This document shows, in pieces, positions 26,153-40,248 of a DNA stretch of 64,000 nucleotides (position 1 is the first letter of the stretch; each line of letters begins with the position of its first letter). The notes under the pieces are model-generated. The model did no database searches, had not been told where the DNA came from, and saw only the letters and a list, made by a program, of their open reading frames with translations. The stretch lies in assembly GCA_013076295.1 (NCBI GenBank), contig RQOL01000532.1, forward strand, positions 2,356,001 through 2,420,000. Reading direction: 5' to 3'. The DNA comes from Sanderia malayensis (taxonomy: Eukaryota > Cnidaria > Scyphozoa > Semaeostomeae > Pelagiidae). Made by a program: the position numbers and the translations under genes.

Positions 26153-29100
26153 ATGGGCAAAGAAAAAGGTGGATTTTTAACTCCGAAAGCCATAGCCAAT
26201 CGCATAAAATCCAAAGGTTTGCAGAAACTTCGTTGGTTTTGTCAAATGTGTCAGAAGCAATGTCGAGATGAGGTAAGGCCGAAAGAATTGAGAGGGGGTT
26301 TGACGACCTCTACCTGAAGAGTCATTTATCATTCACCCAACTACTTGGGGGTAATATATTTTTACTTTAAGATAATATATAACTTATCTTTAATTGATAG
26401 AATGGTTTTAAATGTCATTGCTTATCAGAGTCTCATCAAAGACAGCTTCTTTTATTTGCTGATAATCCTGATAAATTCTTAGATGGATTTTCACAGTAAG
26501 TTTGTGTTTATTTCTTTACCTCCCAATATAAATTTCTGAACAGTATTTTTTATCTTCACCTAAGAGCTGACGCCATTTAGCAATGCTGGTGCATTCAATT
26601 AAATTAAATCTTTTCTTCATGTAGAGAATTTTTGGACAACTTTTTGAATCTTATCAAAAGGCAATGGGGTAAGTACAAAAGTGGGGTTAGGGTTAGGGTT
26701 GGCAGGGGCGTCGCCAGCTCGAAAAACTGAGGTGGACAAAAACGAGGGGTCCTTCAGACTCTCGGAAAATGTGGGAAATGCCCTTTTTAGTATTTTTGAA
26801 CTATTTAGAAAATTTTGGAAAAACAGTTTTGTCAAGCAGCATTTTTCCTAACAGTGGGCATCAAAGAGGAAAGCTGCACACCCAGATGGTCTGAGTGAAT
26901 GAACATCACACCCCAAAGTTTTTTCAACGGATTTCGAGAAATTAGAAAATCAACCTCTGAGAAAACTGGGGTGGACATGTCCACCCCAGTATAAAACTGA
27001 GGGTTGAGGTTAGACAGGGACAAGCCAATTTCTTCATTGATAATTTTAATGCTTGTGCTAAGTCTAAAGCTGTGAATTGATTTCTGAATTTTAAGGCACA
27101 AAACGAGTTCATTGCAATATTGTTTATCAAGAATATATAAGTGACAGAGAACACACACATATGAATGCAACTCAGGTTTATATCAATAATTATTATTAGT
27201 AGTAGTATTATCAGTATTATTTCCAGTTATATGTTAAATATCAAAAAAGTAAATTGAAATGTTTTTTTTCCTTTTTCAGTGGGAAACATTGACAGAATTT
27301 GTAAAATGGCTTGGAAGAGAAGGTATTTATTTTTCTGTTGTTCAACTTCTGTTTTTTTTTCTGATCACATTACAGTAGTATTTAATACCTATAAAAGAGG
27401 GAGTAAAATGGTCTATGTATAGCATTGTTTTTTTCTATAGGACACTGTGTTGTGGATGAAACTCCCAAGGGATGGTACATAACATACATTGATAAAGATC
27501 CTGCTGTCATTGAAAAACAAAAGGTCAATATGTATTATTAAATTTCCTTTATTTTTATTTACTTAGAGTTTTGTGTAATATTGCAATCAAACAAACATTA
27601 GTTACCTTATGCTATATTGTTCATTACTTTGTAGTCTTTGGAGAAAAAAGAAAAAATGGAAATGGATGATCAAGAAAAAATGAGTAAGTGTCATCCTGTT
27701 ATTTTTATTTTTCATAGGGTTTTGGCTTTTAATTCTATTCTAATGAATTTTCCAATTCTTTAAAGATAAATTTTTGGAAAAGCAAATTGAAAGGGCAAAA
27801 GAAAAGGAAATTGAAAAGGTTGGTTAATTTTATGCTTGTAAATTAAGAAATTTATTGTTTACATAGGTTTTTAGCTTGGGTTTTCTGCCAAGAGTACTAC
27901 AGTGATAAATGCTATTTTTCTTTCCAGTCTCAGACCGTTTATACAGAGCTAAAAAGAACAGATGAACAGGAAAAAGGTTAGTCCTTTATTCTTAATTTTC
28001 TCATCTTAATTATTGCAGCGGTTTATTTTTGTATAGCTAACTGCATCTTTATTTTCGTCATAGTTCTGCTCAACTTTGCTAAACCAAGTTCAGTAATTAA
28101 AAATGATGTTTCTGACAAGTAAGATTTCCTATTGTCAATATATTTGTGTTTGTCTGTTTAACAACTGTTTGTGGTTTTCAGAATAGAAGCTTATTGTGTC
28201 ATGAACAGGAATGTTTGTTGAAGATATTTCCCTTATATCATAAAATTCTCAACTTCTTTTCTTCATACTACTCATTGAACGATATTTCATTTATTCTTTG
28301 ATTTTTCCATTGTCTAGTGCTTTATCCAAGGGTAGTCAATTTTTATCAGCAACTGGCAATGCTTTTCCTTTATCATCATCATCATCATCACCATCAGCAG
28401 ATTCTAAACTATCTGCAAGGTATAGATCTATAGATCTATTCAATCTTTTCAGTTCATGATCAACACATTTCAATATCACATTTAGCATTTGACTAATGTT
28501 ATTTCCTTGCAGAAAAACTGCACAGAAAAGAAAGTCAGCTTTAGAAGAAATTATGGAGGTGTAACATTGTTTTATTATTGGTAATGTTTAGATATTGATA
28601 ATAATCACAGATGTTTCTTGTTGTTGAATTTGGATTAGGATCTTTGATTCTTTTCATGCAGGAAGAACAGAAATCAAAGCTAAAAAAAGTAGAAAAGAAA
28701 GATAATTGGATTAATGTCGTAAGTTAAATATTGAAATAATTTTAGTTTTAGAATTTTTTTAAAATCTTCTCCTTTCTCCGTTCTTATGTTGTTGTTTTTA
28801 TTCAAAGGGACTAATAGTAAAAGTAATAACAAAAAAACTAGGAGAAAAATATTACAAGAAAAAGGGCGAGATAAAGGTAGAAATAATAATTCAATATATT
28901 CTTTGTTTTAACTGTATGTTTATGAATAATTTGAGTAGTTTTGCTGATAATAAGATAATAAGAATTGTATTATTTGGATTTTTAGGAAGTGCAAAACTTG
29001 TTTGTTGCAATTGTGAAAATGTTTGATTCTGGTGATGTTATAAAACTTGATCAAGCGCACATCGAAACAGTTATTCCGCAAATAGGTTTGTTATTTAATA

Positions 29101-30091
29101 TCATTATTATTTCGCCATATGTCCGCGTCTCGTACCGTTTTTCCATTTTCTCGCCAGAAGTATGCAGGATCAGAATTTGGCCAGTATTTTTGCTTCTGCT
29201 AAATCATGTTCTTTTAAATGGGTTGTGCTTCCTACTATCGTAATGTTACCAAACTACATTGGATGGATAATGGGGAAAAAAGCTATTCTGTCGATTTAAT
29301 AAGTCTTTTTATTTTGTTTGCATTTTTAATATTGAGCAATCACTTCGAAAAACTCTCTTTGTATCGAAATCATAGTTTTCGGTGAAATCTTGAAAAGTAT
29401 TTTGGATAATTTCTGGGCCTGCTCCACTTGGAATGTTTTTGTTACGACTTTTTCGGACGCGCCAATTTGTTATCGTTGACGTCACGTTTATAATATTATT
29501 TTATGGCTGGTCAAAGGTAATTTCATTTCCCGGTGTAATTGTTTGATCACGATATTAAAAATTTCATCCGAGAAAACAATGATGAATTATTAGATCATGT
29601 TTTGTGTTACTGTACTTAAGAAAAATAATTCTGTAAGGAAGCACCTGCCAATTCACATCTTGTAACATAATGCCTTCTCAATCTCTTCTCTGTTTAAATT
29701 TATTTTCTCTCATTGATTTTAATCGAAATTTCTCATTGATTTAGGGAGACAAGTGAAAATTGTCAATGGCAACCACAGGGGGCACAAAGCAACAATGATT
29801 GGAATTAACGAAGGATCATTTTCAGTTTCTGTTGTCCTTGAAAATGTAATTCCATGTACTTAGTAAATTTTTCACCATATCGTAACTTGTTTTAGCCAAC
29901 CAGTAAGCTGTATTTGACCAATAATGATCAAATTGATGGAACTTTTGCTGGACACAAAGTCGTTTCGGTTATTATTTTGATTTGATTTTGTTTTATCTTG
30001 CTGTTCATAGCTTTATTTGTTTTTTTAGGGCCCAAACAAGGGAACGAAACTTCGCAAAGTTCCATACGAAGATGTTTGCAAAATGGTGTGA
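26153..30091 (+). CDS. KIN: KIN17 DNA/RNA-binding protein
   Basis: Seventeen exons join in frame to 402 aa, close to the human protein (393 aa): 26153-26272, 26401-26495, 26625-26668, 27096-27175, 27280-27322, 27441-27523, 27635-27683, 27766-27818, 27928-27976, 28064-28118, 28318-28419, 28513-28558, 28662-28718, 28808-28876, 28986-29085, 29745-29845 and 30029-30091. The N-terminus has the family start MGKEKGGFLTPKAIANRIKS and a CxxC..H zinc finger (CQMCQKQC, then KCHCLSESHQRQLLL). The winged-helix part follows (WLGREGHCVVDETPKGWYI). The middle is Lys/Glu-rich coiled coil plus a Ser run, and the C-terminus is a KOW/SH3-like tandem (IIxxxLGEKYYKKKG, then GHKATMIGI). The family is nuclear and acts in DNA replication, repair and spliceosome-linked RNA binding. 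ATG 26153 lies just 3' of satellite block A. Confidence 0.96.
26676..27000. repeat. Repeat-derived sequence in KIN17 intron 3
   Basis: The stretch begins with TTAGGGTTAGGG at about 26685 followed by GGCAGGGGCGTCGCCAG, a GC-rich phrase foreign to the AT-rich surroundings. It ends with a 26-bp perfect palindrome at 26965-26990 (ACTGGGGTGGACA and its complement). The phrase gaggtggaca recurs at both ends. This looks like a remnant of a mobile or satellite repeat; I cannot name a family. Confidence 0.55.
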
Positions 30092-33000
30092 TAGCTTCAC
30101 TTTGTAAGCACTTTTATATTTACTCTCTAAGGCTGTCTGCCCTAACATAAGTCAATATCTATATCATATGAAGCAAGTCATGGATGGGTCGTAAAGAAAT
30201 GTATGATATTGTGTTGTGTGGCTTGTAATTGTGACGGGAAAGCAAATCAATGAAGGTCTTCGTTCACACTGTCCGCTTGCAAGAATATTCCTTGAAACTA
30301 AAGATGACAAAGATGAAATAGAGTTAGATAATATCCTGTAGTGTCTTAATGAGTAAATGAAAACAGATGGTTGATCACAGATCACATCTTATCATTATCA
30401 AAAGTATTACCTCATATATCATGCATTACATCTAATGAGGTATTTTATATAACGTTGAAAGCTGTATATAGGTTTACTTCACTGTTTTAAATGTGTTTGT
30501 ATTTCAATGATGCAGTTAATACAAGACGACAATACTATTAAGTAAACGCTTGGCTAAAATTACATGAAATTTACTCTGGTTGTAAATCACTTCATGAGAG
30601 TCGATATTTGCCTTACTTTGTCGCGAAGATTGTTCAACATGAAACAGAATAAGAGATTATGGTGAACAGAGAAATAATAATTGATCACATGCTTGCAATG
30701 AACAATTGAGGTAATTTTGTGATGGTTTTTGATAGGCGAAAAGCAGATAAACTCTGAAGGAGAACATTTTTGAATGGCCTCTTATCTACAATTGATTGCC
30801 TCTGTTTGAAATTCATTCACGTAAAAGTAAATAATCAATTGAACTGAGAGGAGAAACTGTTGCTACCTGCCTATTAAACCAGTTTAGTCTTCATCTCTGA
30901 ATAAATATTTTGAAATACCCAAATTTACGACTGCTGGTTCATTCATCTTCCAGCCTTTTATCATTAAAGCCCAATTCTATTCACCATTTGTCTGTTTATA
31001 TTACCAATAGCACCTGTGTATGCATTGAATTAAATAACCATGTCCATGGAACGTATTGCCAACAATTTTTCTCTCCTATTTATGCCAAATGCATCTATTC
31101 AAGAAGGAAGAAAGAGTTGCAGGTTTGGCTTTTTCGTTTACAACCAGTCACTTTTAACAACTGAATGTTCACATTGAAAGGTATTTTTTCACTAAAATTC
31201 ATTTGTTCTTATTTTCATTTATTTCACCCTTATTCTTCCTTGTTTATCATTTTTATGTGGCGATTGGTTCAAATCCAAGTTAGCTCTTGTGACATAAGTT
31301 CGATCCCATCAAACAACACCACAATTGACTATTGCATGGATTGACTTTCTTGCAATAAAGCAATGCTAAATTAAATGTGCCATAACGTGTTTGCCCCTGA
31401 AGAGAATTAGCTTTGTGCCAAAGGTGCTATGTAACCTCCTCCTCCCAACATGCAGCTGTCTCTAATTACTTTTTGCAATTGGTTACATTAACTTCGCCAA
31501 TCTTTTCTTGCATTCATCCATAATGCTGATGGAATAATATTTGTTTTTCTATTCTATTCTATGTTTTTATTTAGATAAATATTTTTCTTCGTTCTCTCAT
31601 ATTATTTACTTTGTGCTGAATGAATTTCCGTTTATTTGTATACAATGTTCAACTGTTAGTTACTCACGCTTGAACTTTGTTTACGTTGTCAATAAGAAAA
31701 CTGTGTTGTTGTCCTATATATACTCCTTCCCACACGCTTGCCTTGACACGACAACAATTAACCACTTGTATACCTTAGAGAAATTGCTTTCACACACTTT
31801 CCAGCGCCATTAAATAGCAAGTAAGTACATCTTTAACTTCTTACGAACTTCCAATCATAAGTGTGCTAAATCTTAATTTTTTTCACCACTTCATGAAATT
31901 TATTTGGTCTCGAATCTAATTGTGTTTTAAATTTAGTTTGTTATCATTATTGTTATTATTTCTGGCGTAATTTTTATTTCTGACAAATCTGCAATTATTC
32001 TGCTGAATTTATCGACATAAACCTAACCTAAGTTATGTACAACAGACAACTAAATTATACAAGGCAAAGCAGATGTCGATGTTATTCTCAATGAAAACAA
32101 TTTTACATTTATGCAAGCCGAAACAAGATGTAAATACTAAACAAAAGGAAGTGAGTCCTCAGCTTTGTAAAGATTTGTGTTTTTGTCGTTCACCTGAAAT
32201 ATACAGTCTGCAAATGTCCTTCAGGAAGACATTTCGTTTTGTTTTCGAAATCAGACCTGGTGGTAACAATAAAACAATGTTATCTTGCCTTTGCAAATTT
32301 TTTATTTTTTCAATTATGCGTTACGCAACAGTTAACTAAAGCAAATCGCAAATGCCAGACTGCCCTAATAGGGTAAATAACCTATTTTATATTCCCCACA
32401 AAAATAAACGATTTACTATAGCTTTGAGGTGAATTTTGACTGACTTCTTTTGCTGTGTCTATTTATATTTCGCCGAGGTTTGTTTACCCGAGCAGATGGA
32501 ATTATAAATGCGCAGTATGTTTACTGCGCATTCTCTATTGTCTTAACATTGTAAACAAAACCTCACCCACAGACTTCTAACAACAACGCCATTTATAATA
32601 CAGTACCATTCTTTACAATTCTGTGCCTCTCCACGTTGGACAGGATCAAATTGCTTAACTGGAAATGCTTCGTTGTCAAATATCTTGCGTTAAATCAAGA
32701 TTATTCAGCCAACCAAGTAAATACATAATTTAATGTTCCTGCTAATCGCTGTTATATTTTGAAATTATTTTGAAGTAAGTTTTATCAATTATTTTTCTTG
32801 CTGCAAAACTGTTTACATACAAATGGTTCCGAATTTTGATGTTTTAAGAACTTAATTTCTTTTCTGAGTATTATTGAATTTCTAACTTCAAAAAGCGTGT
32901 TATGAAAAATGCGAAGACATCTAATAAATATCCTAAAACATGAAAACATTAGTTAACGATGAAAGTTTTCATTCGATCGAAATTTGCCGGTAGTAATGGT

Positions 33001-33751
33001 TGAGCTCATGGCAGAAGTTTCTTGTTGGTTGGCTGGGTTGCACAGCAAAACCAGACAGTGGATTAGAAGGATTCTATGTTGGTGATGATAATTATGCGCA
33101 GGAATAATAAAGCGATTGTCTTGTTTGTTATTTACGTCTGGCTTACCTTACAGTGGCTTCATTGTTTGTGATTTCCGGTTGCGCAACAAGTAGAGATCTG
33201 GTGTTGAATTTTAAATTCATCAGTTACCAAATTATCATCATGGCCGCATTTTACATCATGGCCTAGCCATACAATTTCTTAATATTAAGGCGTTTTATAT
33301 CTAATAAACTTATTTTAACGACTGTTTTGTACGGCGTATGTTTTTTACATGATGTATTGGCGATTCTTGAAGATTTTTTCGTCGCCTGAGTTGGGAACAA
33401 TCGTTCATTTTCTGAGCAAATAAAGGTAGACGAGACCGGAGGAAAACTTCGAATTAGGCCCTTATGATAAACCACCAGTTGCTTATTTTGTACATTTATT
33501 GTTTAGCTTGTTTTATTCCATATTATAAACATGCGTACGATAAATTAATTATTTGCTATTACTATAAAAATTACCGTTCTTCCATTTAATTTTGTGTAAC
33601 TATGATAAACATAGGTAGATATATAGTAAATAATCATAAGACGCAATTTATTTGGCGATGGAGATTTTTTGGGTTAGTACACAATGTTGATTTCTTGTTA
33701 TGGTGGTTTGTTTTTTTGCAGGTTGAAGTCAAAATTATTATTGAATGGAAA
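30092..33751. other. Non-coding region between KIN17 and FoxP
   Basis: This is 3.7 kb of AT-rich sequence without any frame that I can support as coding. The distal part probably holds the FoxP promoter and 5' non-coding exon: a good acceptor (TTTTTTTGCAG) at about 33710-33720 lies 32 bp before the chosen FoxP ATG, so an upstream non-coding exon is expected. A hairpin at 32507-32532 is listed separately. Confidence 0.6.
32507..32532. other. Perfect 11-bp inverted repeat AATGCGCAGTA / TACTGCGCATT
   Basis: Two 11-bp arms separated by 4 bp (TGTT). The arms contain the same TGCGCAGTA core as the satellite hairpin, but the rest of the satellite is absent here. It lies about 1.2 kb upstream of the FoxP start codon. 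Confidence 0.9.
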
Positions 33752-36700
33752 ATGGCATTAGATGAACAGCAGCAAACAAATGCAAATCAAATTATACGAT
33801 ATTCTGAACATCAAAATAGCAGCGAGATTAACGCTGCTTTGTCAAATGGCCCAGTCAGAATGGAACATGACATGAAAGAAGATCAGAAAAGGTGTTCATC
33901 AGAACATGAACGATTGAATGGACAAGATTTCTTACCAGAACAACAGAATTCTGACGATGCAATGATGAAAGATCGCTATGGGAAACCAAAGCATCATGGG
34001 ACAATTTGGGAGCCTCCAGTGGTATATATTAATACAGAGCTGAGCTCATCCAAGTCCAGCCCAATTAAACATGCTGATATTTTGTTACTTGAACAGAGAT
34101 TTCACGAACACTCATCTAATTCATCACCAAAGACATCAAAAAAGCCATGCCAATGTTGCCAAGGTGATTCGGGGCAGTACAAGAGTCACCAGAGTAATGT
34201 TATAACAACACCGCGACATCATTCCAGTTCTGCCAATCACCAACATCACCACCATCACCATCATAGCCAATACGATGCAGAATGTCAGCAAGATGTTTTC
34301 TATATGCCAATTGATGCAGAAGACAGCTCACCACAGTATCATCATAACCATATGAGATTATCATCATCATCATCAACATGTGCTTGCAGTTCATGTCAGA
34401 AGATTAGAGTTGAAGGTATTCAATCTTCTAGGCATTCACCATACCGTGAAACATCAAGTCATGAAACATTGCGTTCTCTTCTGCCTGACATCACTGCCAA
34501 AGCTGTAAGTTTATTTTACTTTATTCTCCTCTTTTTCCAACCCTCTGTTAACCAATGCATGACAGGACTAAGTAAACTACTTGTTTCCAATTTGGTTTAC
34601 AAAGAAAAGTTAAAAAAACAAAAAGGCTGATTTAGAATTTGAAAAAGTTAAAATATGTATATGCATAAGAATTAAGCTTAATGGCTTAAACATCTTTAAA
34701 GTTGGGCAATCCTTTACGGCAGGAAGTTCCATGATCTTTGAATCTATTGTCTTTTCAAACATCTTTGGTTTCCCTGGACTGCGAAGTGATATTGGAATTT
34801 ATTATATATAGACAAGAAGTTGATGAATATTATTAGGAAGTATTTCCACCTTTACATTTCTGCATAAAAGAATCTCCAAAGCTTTTTTTTAAAATCTTTG
34901 GTGCGTGACAAATGAGGAAATACTTCCATTAGTGATAAGTGATTGGTCATTAAATTTATTTCCTGCTATTTTGTTCTTTTCTCTATTTGCCTGAGGCAAT
35001 TTTAAGAAGTAGGAAAATGAAAAGCTACTCAAATAGATAATTAACAGGTAAAGGAAATTGTGAAATTCATTGGGATTAATTTCCATAGAAACCTGGTTTG
35101 TTAAGCATTGTTTGCATAAAAATAAAAAGAAAAAAATGGCGTCAAATGAAACCACCTGGTAAAGGAATACAATTACATATTTGAGTAAATAAAATTGGTT
35201 GTATTGTATTTTGTTGCGACCACATTTTATTCCATAGCAAACAATGATATCTTGACGTGCGTATTTTTACAAGAGTAGCAGGTTTTGTGTTATCTTTGAT
35301 CAAATTCTCTGCGCATGTGTTTACGTAGAAAGCCAACGTATGCATCTCAGAGGACTGGGACTAGACAATTACTGTCCTTAATCCTTATTTGGTGTTTGCG
35401 ATATGCGTTAGTTGGAATCTATATTATTTCTGTTCAAATCTGAAAGCGCCTTGTAATTTTTGTTCGCACCATGTTATTTTCCTTTGCCACGTAAGAAGAC
35501 ACGCTTTTACCAGACCATTGTCAGATTTTTTATACACATCAGACAATCGTGTGCTCTTGAAGTTTTAATACTTTTTATTGAATAATTTGATCATTATATA
35601 ATAGGTTTAATTTTGGTTGGTTTTTAATGAAGTTGATTAAATTATAGTGCGGTTTATTAAGCAATTTCAAGACGGAATAAGAAGGATTTGGAAATCGAAA
35701 CGCTAATATTAGAGAACAAGGAATGATAAGAATATATCAAGGAATTTGGAGCGCTGGATTTTTAGCCCTAACCTTTACCTGTTTAAATTTACTGCTTTAA
35801 TGGACAGGTTGTTGTTAGATGACTAACCTAAGCAACAAACACAACCATGGTTATTGAAATCGATTTCTCTTTTGCTCGTTAACATATACACACGCATACA
35901 TGTTGTAAGTGAAAAGAGGCGATTGCATCCATGTTCGATTGAGAAGAATAATATTGTAAACAATGCCATGTCGGTTAGAATAAACTTCGAAAATCGTTCA
36001 CTTTAGTTCATTTTCGTGATATCCATTTCAAATGGCTTTGCTTGTTCAACATGTTCATTCTAATCTTCGAGCAAGATGGATTTTTTGGTTTTCATTCAGC
36101 GCATATCTTTTACACTGTATTTTGTTTTCGCGTGTTAAAAGTAAAACTTTGTGCCATGTTTACTTGTTTTGTTCTATAACTAACCAATAACATGCTCTTT
36201 ATGATCATTAAAAATTTATTTACATTGACCAACGTATTAGGCGTATTTCGGTTTTTCTGGCAACCTAGATTTCAACGCTCTCTTACACAGAAACTCAAGA
36301 TTAGGAGATTAGAACTGTTTTAGTTAATTATTACTGTTACGTATGTCTTGATTTTTAAAATGAATTGCTTCTGTTTACAGATGTCTCCGTCAAGAAATAT
36401 TTCATTAAATAATGGCTTTATTGATCACCACATTCAAAGTCCAAATGAAAACCAGCAAAAAAGGTTCGAATATTTATATTAATTTCTCCTGCTACTACTA
36501 TTATTATTATTATTAGTACAGTTCTTAGTTTTAATCTTTACATGTTTTTATACATTTGATTATGATTATGTTCTAGACATGAAGCTAATAAGAATGGAAT
36601 CGATGAGTCTCTTGGTAAGTTGCTTTTTTATTTTTTATCAATATCTAAGCCTTCTTCTAGATGGAAATCGCAAAATCTTTCAGGCATTTGATTAAGTGAA

Positions 36701-39700
36701 TATCTTTAATACACATGTAGGAATAGTTAGTTTTATTTTCCATTTTTTACGTTTTTTATTTTAATTGCAACCAATTCTACCTAACCTATTAAGTCTTCAT
36801 AAACAACAATTAGCAGTAAATCCTTTTTTTTTTTAAAGTAAATTACATTATTACTTATTGCTTTAGACTTGTGATTTTACATTTCTATTTTTGCGCCTTT
36901 GGGAAAGAGCAATAGAAAACAAAATAGTTTAAATAATTCAATGCTGTCTGTATAGTCAATTGAATAAACGTTTGTGAATGTTTATTCCATTGACTATGAT
37001 GTCTTAAATTTTTCTCTGCATTACTTTATTCTCAAATTTATTTTAATTGATTGGGATCCTATGCATATCTGCCTTTCTTTAGCAATCGTTTCAACTTCTT
37101 ATTTTACAAGTTGCTTTTCATATTTACATTTACTATTGGTTTTATAGCTTTATTTTTGTTACAATTTAAATCTCACGTCAAATATTTGTTCTCTTTGGAA
37201 TTAATTTCTGTTTTGAAATGAAGGAAGCGTAAAATCTAATAAATTAGATAGTAAACCACCGCTTTCTGATTGTTTCGATTAGTGATCGATGATTAATGTA
37301 ATCATATGATTAATGTGATTATCTTGATTTCTATTGCAGTGATTAGTAGACTATATAAAGGTGGACAATGCCATTGGCCAAGCTGTGAAAGATCGTTTGC
37401 AGATAAACGGGATTTTATAATGTGAGTTAGCTACAATTATTATTATTCCGGACTTTTGGCAATTTAGGGGGTGGGGAGAGAAAGAGTAAAGTTATAATCT
37501 ATATTTCTATTGTTATTTATGTTATTTATTAAATTATAATATATGTTGTATTGCCATGCATAAATGATTGCAATTTATCTATTATTGATTTGTTGATTTA
37601 TGTTGTTGATTCGTAGCCATTTGAATAATTCGCATGTACTTGACGACACAAGCGCATCCCAAGCTAGAGTTCAAGGATATGTTGTAAAAGATCTTGAAGA
37701 AAGAGTATGATGCATATGAAAATATATTTCTATTGATTTTATTATTATATTTATAGGTTCATTGTAATTAATTATTTTTTCCATCTTTTCATAGCTGGCA
37801 ATTGAACGTGGCAAATTATCAGCCATTTTGGCCCATTTGCAGTTCTCGCATGAAAAGGTATGACCTTTTATCTTAATCTTTCTTGCTGACATTATAAAAA
37901 TTAGCCTTAAATGTTTATATATTAGTTAATTAATTCGGCATTGATTATAGGATGGTATGAGAGGTGGTGCAATGCCAAGAATAATCTCTCCGCCTCGTTC
38001 CAATGCCACACCATTGATGATGGTACTACCTCATTCCCAGAATGCACATCGAGCTTCATCAGCGCGTGCTTTTCGTAATGAGAGGTTGGAAGATGTGGAA
38101 CGAGGTCGTCATACCCATCATGCATTGCCATCACCACTGGCACATTCCAGTGATCAGGTAGCAAAGTCAATATCACCATCAGCATCTGTATCATCATCAT
38201 CAGTTGTTGCTGCTGCTGTTGCCAATGTGGCCCCCGGCCATTTACACCCATCCCCGCTTGGGCTAGTGCATAACCCTTCCCAGCATGCATCTCACCACAT
38301 GCATCATCATTCTGTGCATCATCCGCAGCCTCATTATCACATGCCGCCTCATTATCATATCAGGCCTCCTTTTCAAATGAGATCATATCTGACCGATCAA
38401 AATATGGCTGCAGGTCTAAGTGATGACAGGTTGGAAGGAGGCAAATCAAATGAAGAAGCAAGCCTGAAAGGAGTTGGTGAAGAGAATGCTGAAAGGAAAT
38501 TCAATCAATCATTAGATGCTGGTTCTTTACATGCCCCCGTTCCTGATATTCCTCTTAGTAGATCTTCACCATATCATCCTGTGAGAAGACGGGGGGAAGC
38601 CGCTGCTATGATCGACATTGCCGAAGGTGAGCTTCTTCTCGTGTCACCAGTTTTTGCAGCTATTTCTCATCGCTGCGAAATATTCACAATCGTACGTAGA
38701 AATTCCCATAAAGAACGAAAACAATTTATTTGAAGCACAATCCAGGTGGACAAATTCAAGAGTCGTGGGTCGTTGTGACAGATCAATTCTCATGCAATAA
38801 GAATACATTTTATAGATTGTATGATTATATGATTCTTTTAAGGACGAGATGTTATCAAGTCTAAAAGGAAATCAGAATCAACAGGCCTGGTTGACATAGG
38901 CGAAGGTAACTTAGATCTCCTCCTCGGCTAGACTTTTCTAGATTATCGGCTAGTTTTTATTTCTTTTATTAGACCATAGCATGAATAGATATGTATCCAC
39001 CATCGTCGAAATCATCATTATTATTATTATTATTGTTTAAAACGGTACACGTTTCATTATTCAAGTACTTCAGGTAAGTATTGACTAGTGCCCAGTGCTT
39101 TGTATCCTGTTAACAGAGCTAATGAAGGCGGTACGGTTATTTTATTATTTTATTTCATAATGTTGGTAATTATATATTATCTGATTGTTTTTCTTTTAAT
39201 TATATGCTACTTAATTCCAGAGTTGAAGAATAAAGGTCAGATATTTCAAGATCCTGACGTGAGGCCGCCATACACGTATGCTTCATTGATACGACAGGGC
39301 ATTCTTGATTCACCGAATGGGGAATTAACATTAAACGACATTTATAATTGGTTTATGAAGCACTTTGCTTATTTTCGAAAGAACACTAGCACCTGGAAGG
39401 TATGCTGTGCTATTCATTGCATTTAATTGATTCATTCAATGTTGGTGATTATGATGGTGATGATGATGATAGTCATCGTTTTTCAGAATGCTGTAAGACA
39501 CAATTTATCTCTTCACAAATGTTTTGTAAGAAAGGAGAATTTTAAAGGAGCAGTTTGGACTGTAGACGATGAAGAGTTCTTTCGAAGAAGAATGACAAAA
39601 CCTGGCCTGTTAGTGATCAAAACATCGCACTTCTTTGTTCACCTCCTTCTCTTAACTTCTTTCTTCATTTCTATCTTTTCTAATGCTAATATACATGCAT

Positions 39701-40248
39701 GTATTGATGTTAGTTGATTAATTTTTAGGCCGAAAAGAGAGTATTACATGGCTGAAGGTTTCGAGGGAGAGGAGTGGAATTCTGACCCTCCACCAAGCAT
39801 GGTGATGGGAAATGGAATGCGAAAGAGAGGCAGTGATGATTTATCAAATGAATCATGGGAACAAGATGCACCGTTTGTAAAAAGACCATCAGACGATAGC
39901 AATCAGCAAAGATCTGATGGTGATAATGTCGCACCATTGGTCAAATTCTGTGAAAATATCAAGTACATCATTTTCTTTGATCTCATCAAACTATTTCTAA
40001 TTGTCGCGAGCCTGGGCTCTTTGGATCTCGTATATTGCATTGTATTCATAAGAGTGTTTTGTTAACTTTTTAGTGGACTTCCGTCCCAAATTGTCCCAAT
40101 AAAAGAAGAACCGCGTGACCAGAACACATCTGAACCAAAGCAGCAACAACAACAGCAATATAGTCCAAGTGAGAATTCAATGATATCCAATCAGAATTCA
40201 ATAGAAGATCACATGACATCCAGCCAACACAGGTTAGATATGTTTTGA
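33752..40248 (+). CDS. FOXP: FoxP subfamily forkhead transcription factor
   Basis: Twelve coding exons join in frame to 851 aa: 33752-34504, 36381-36463, 36577-36614, 37340-37421, 37617-37704, 37795-37857, 37951-38626, 38843-38905, 39221-39399, 39487-39608, 39729-39962 and 40074-40248. The FoxP layout is clear. A C2H2 finger ([19 protein letters not shown]) is followed by a leucine zipper ([19 protein letters not shown]) and a forkhead domain ([15 protein letters not shown], then [15 protein letters not shown]). The Asn and His of NxxRHNLSLH, which contact DNA, are kept. The N-terminus is Ser/His-rich, with a His run at about 34243-34265, and lacks the long polyQ of vertebrate FOXP1/2. IKEEP near the C-terminus fits a SUMO-attachment motif. 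FoxP proteins dimerise and repress transcription (family knowledge). An in-frame ATG at 33602 was not used because it lies before the acceptor. Confidence 0.95.

Noticed and set aside
33602..33751. Upstream in-frame ATG extending FoxP by 50 aa
   Set aside because: The extension lies before a strong TTTTTTTGCAG acceptor and encodes a hydrophobic stretch foreign to FoxP, so ATG 33752 is preferred.
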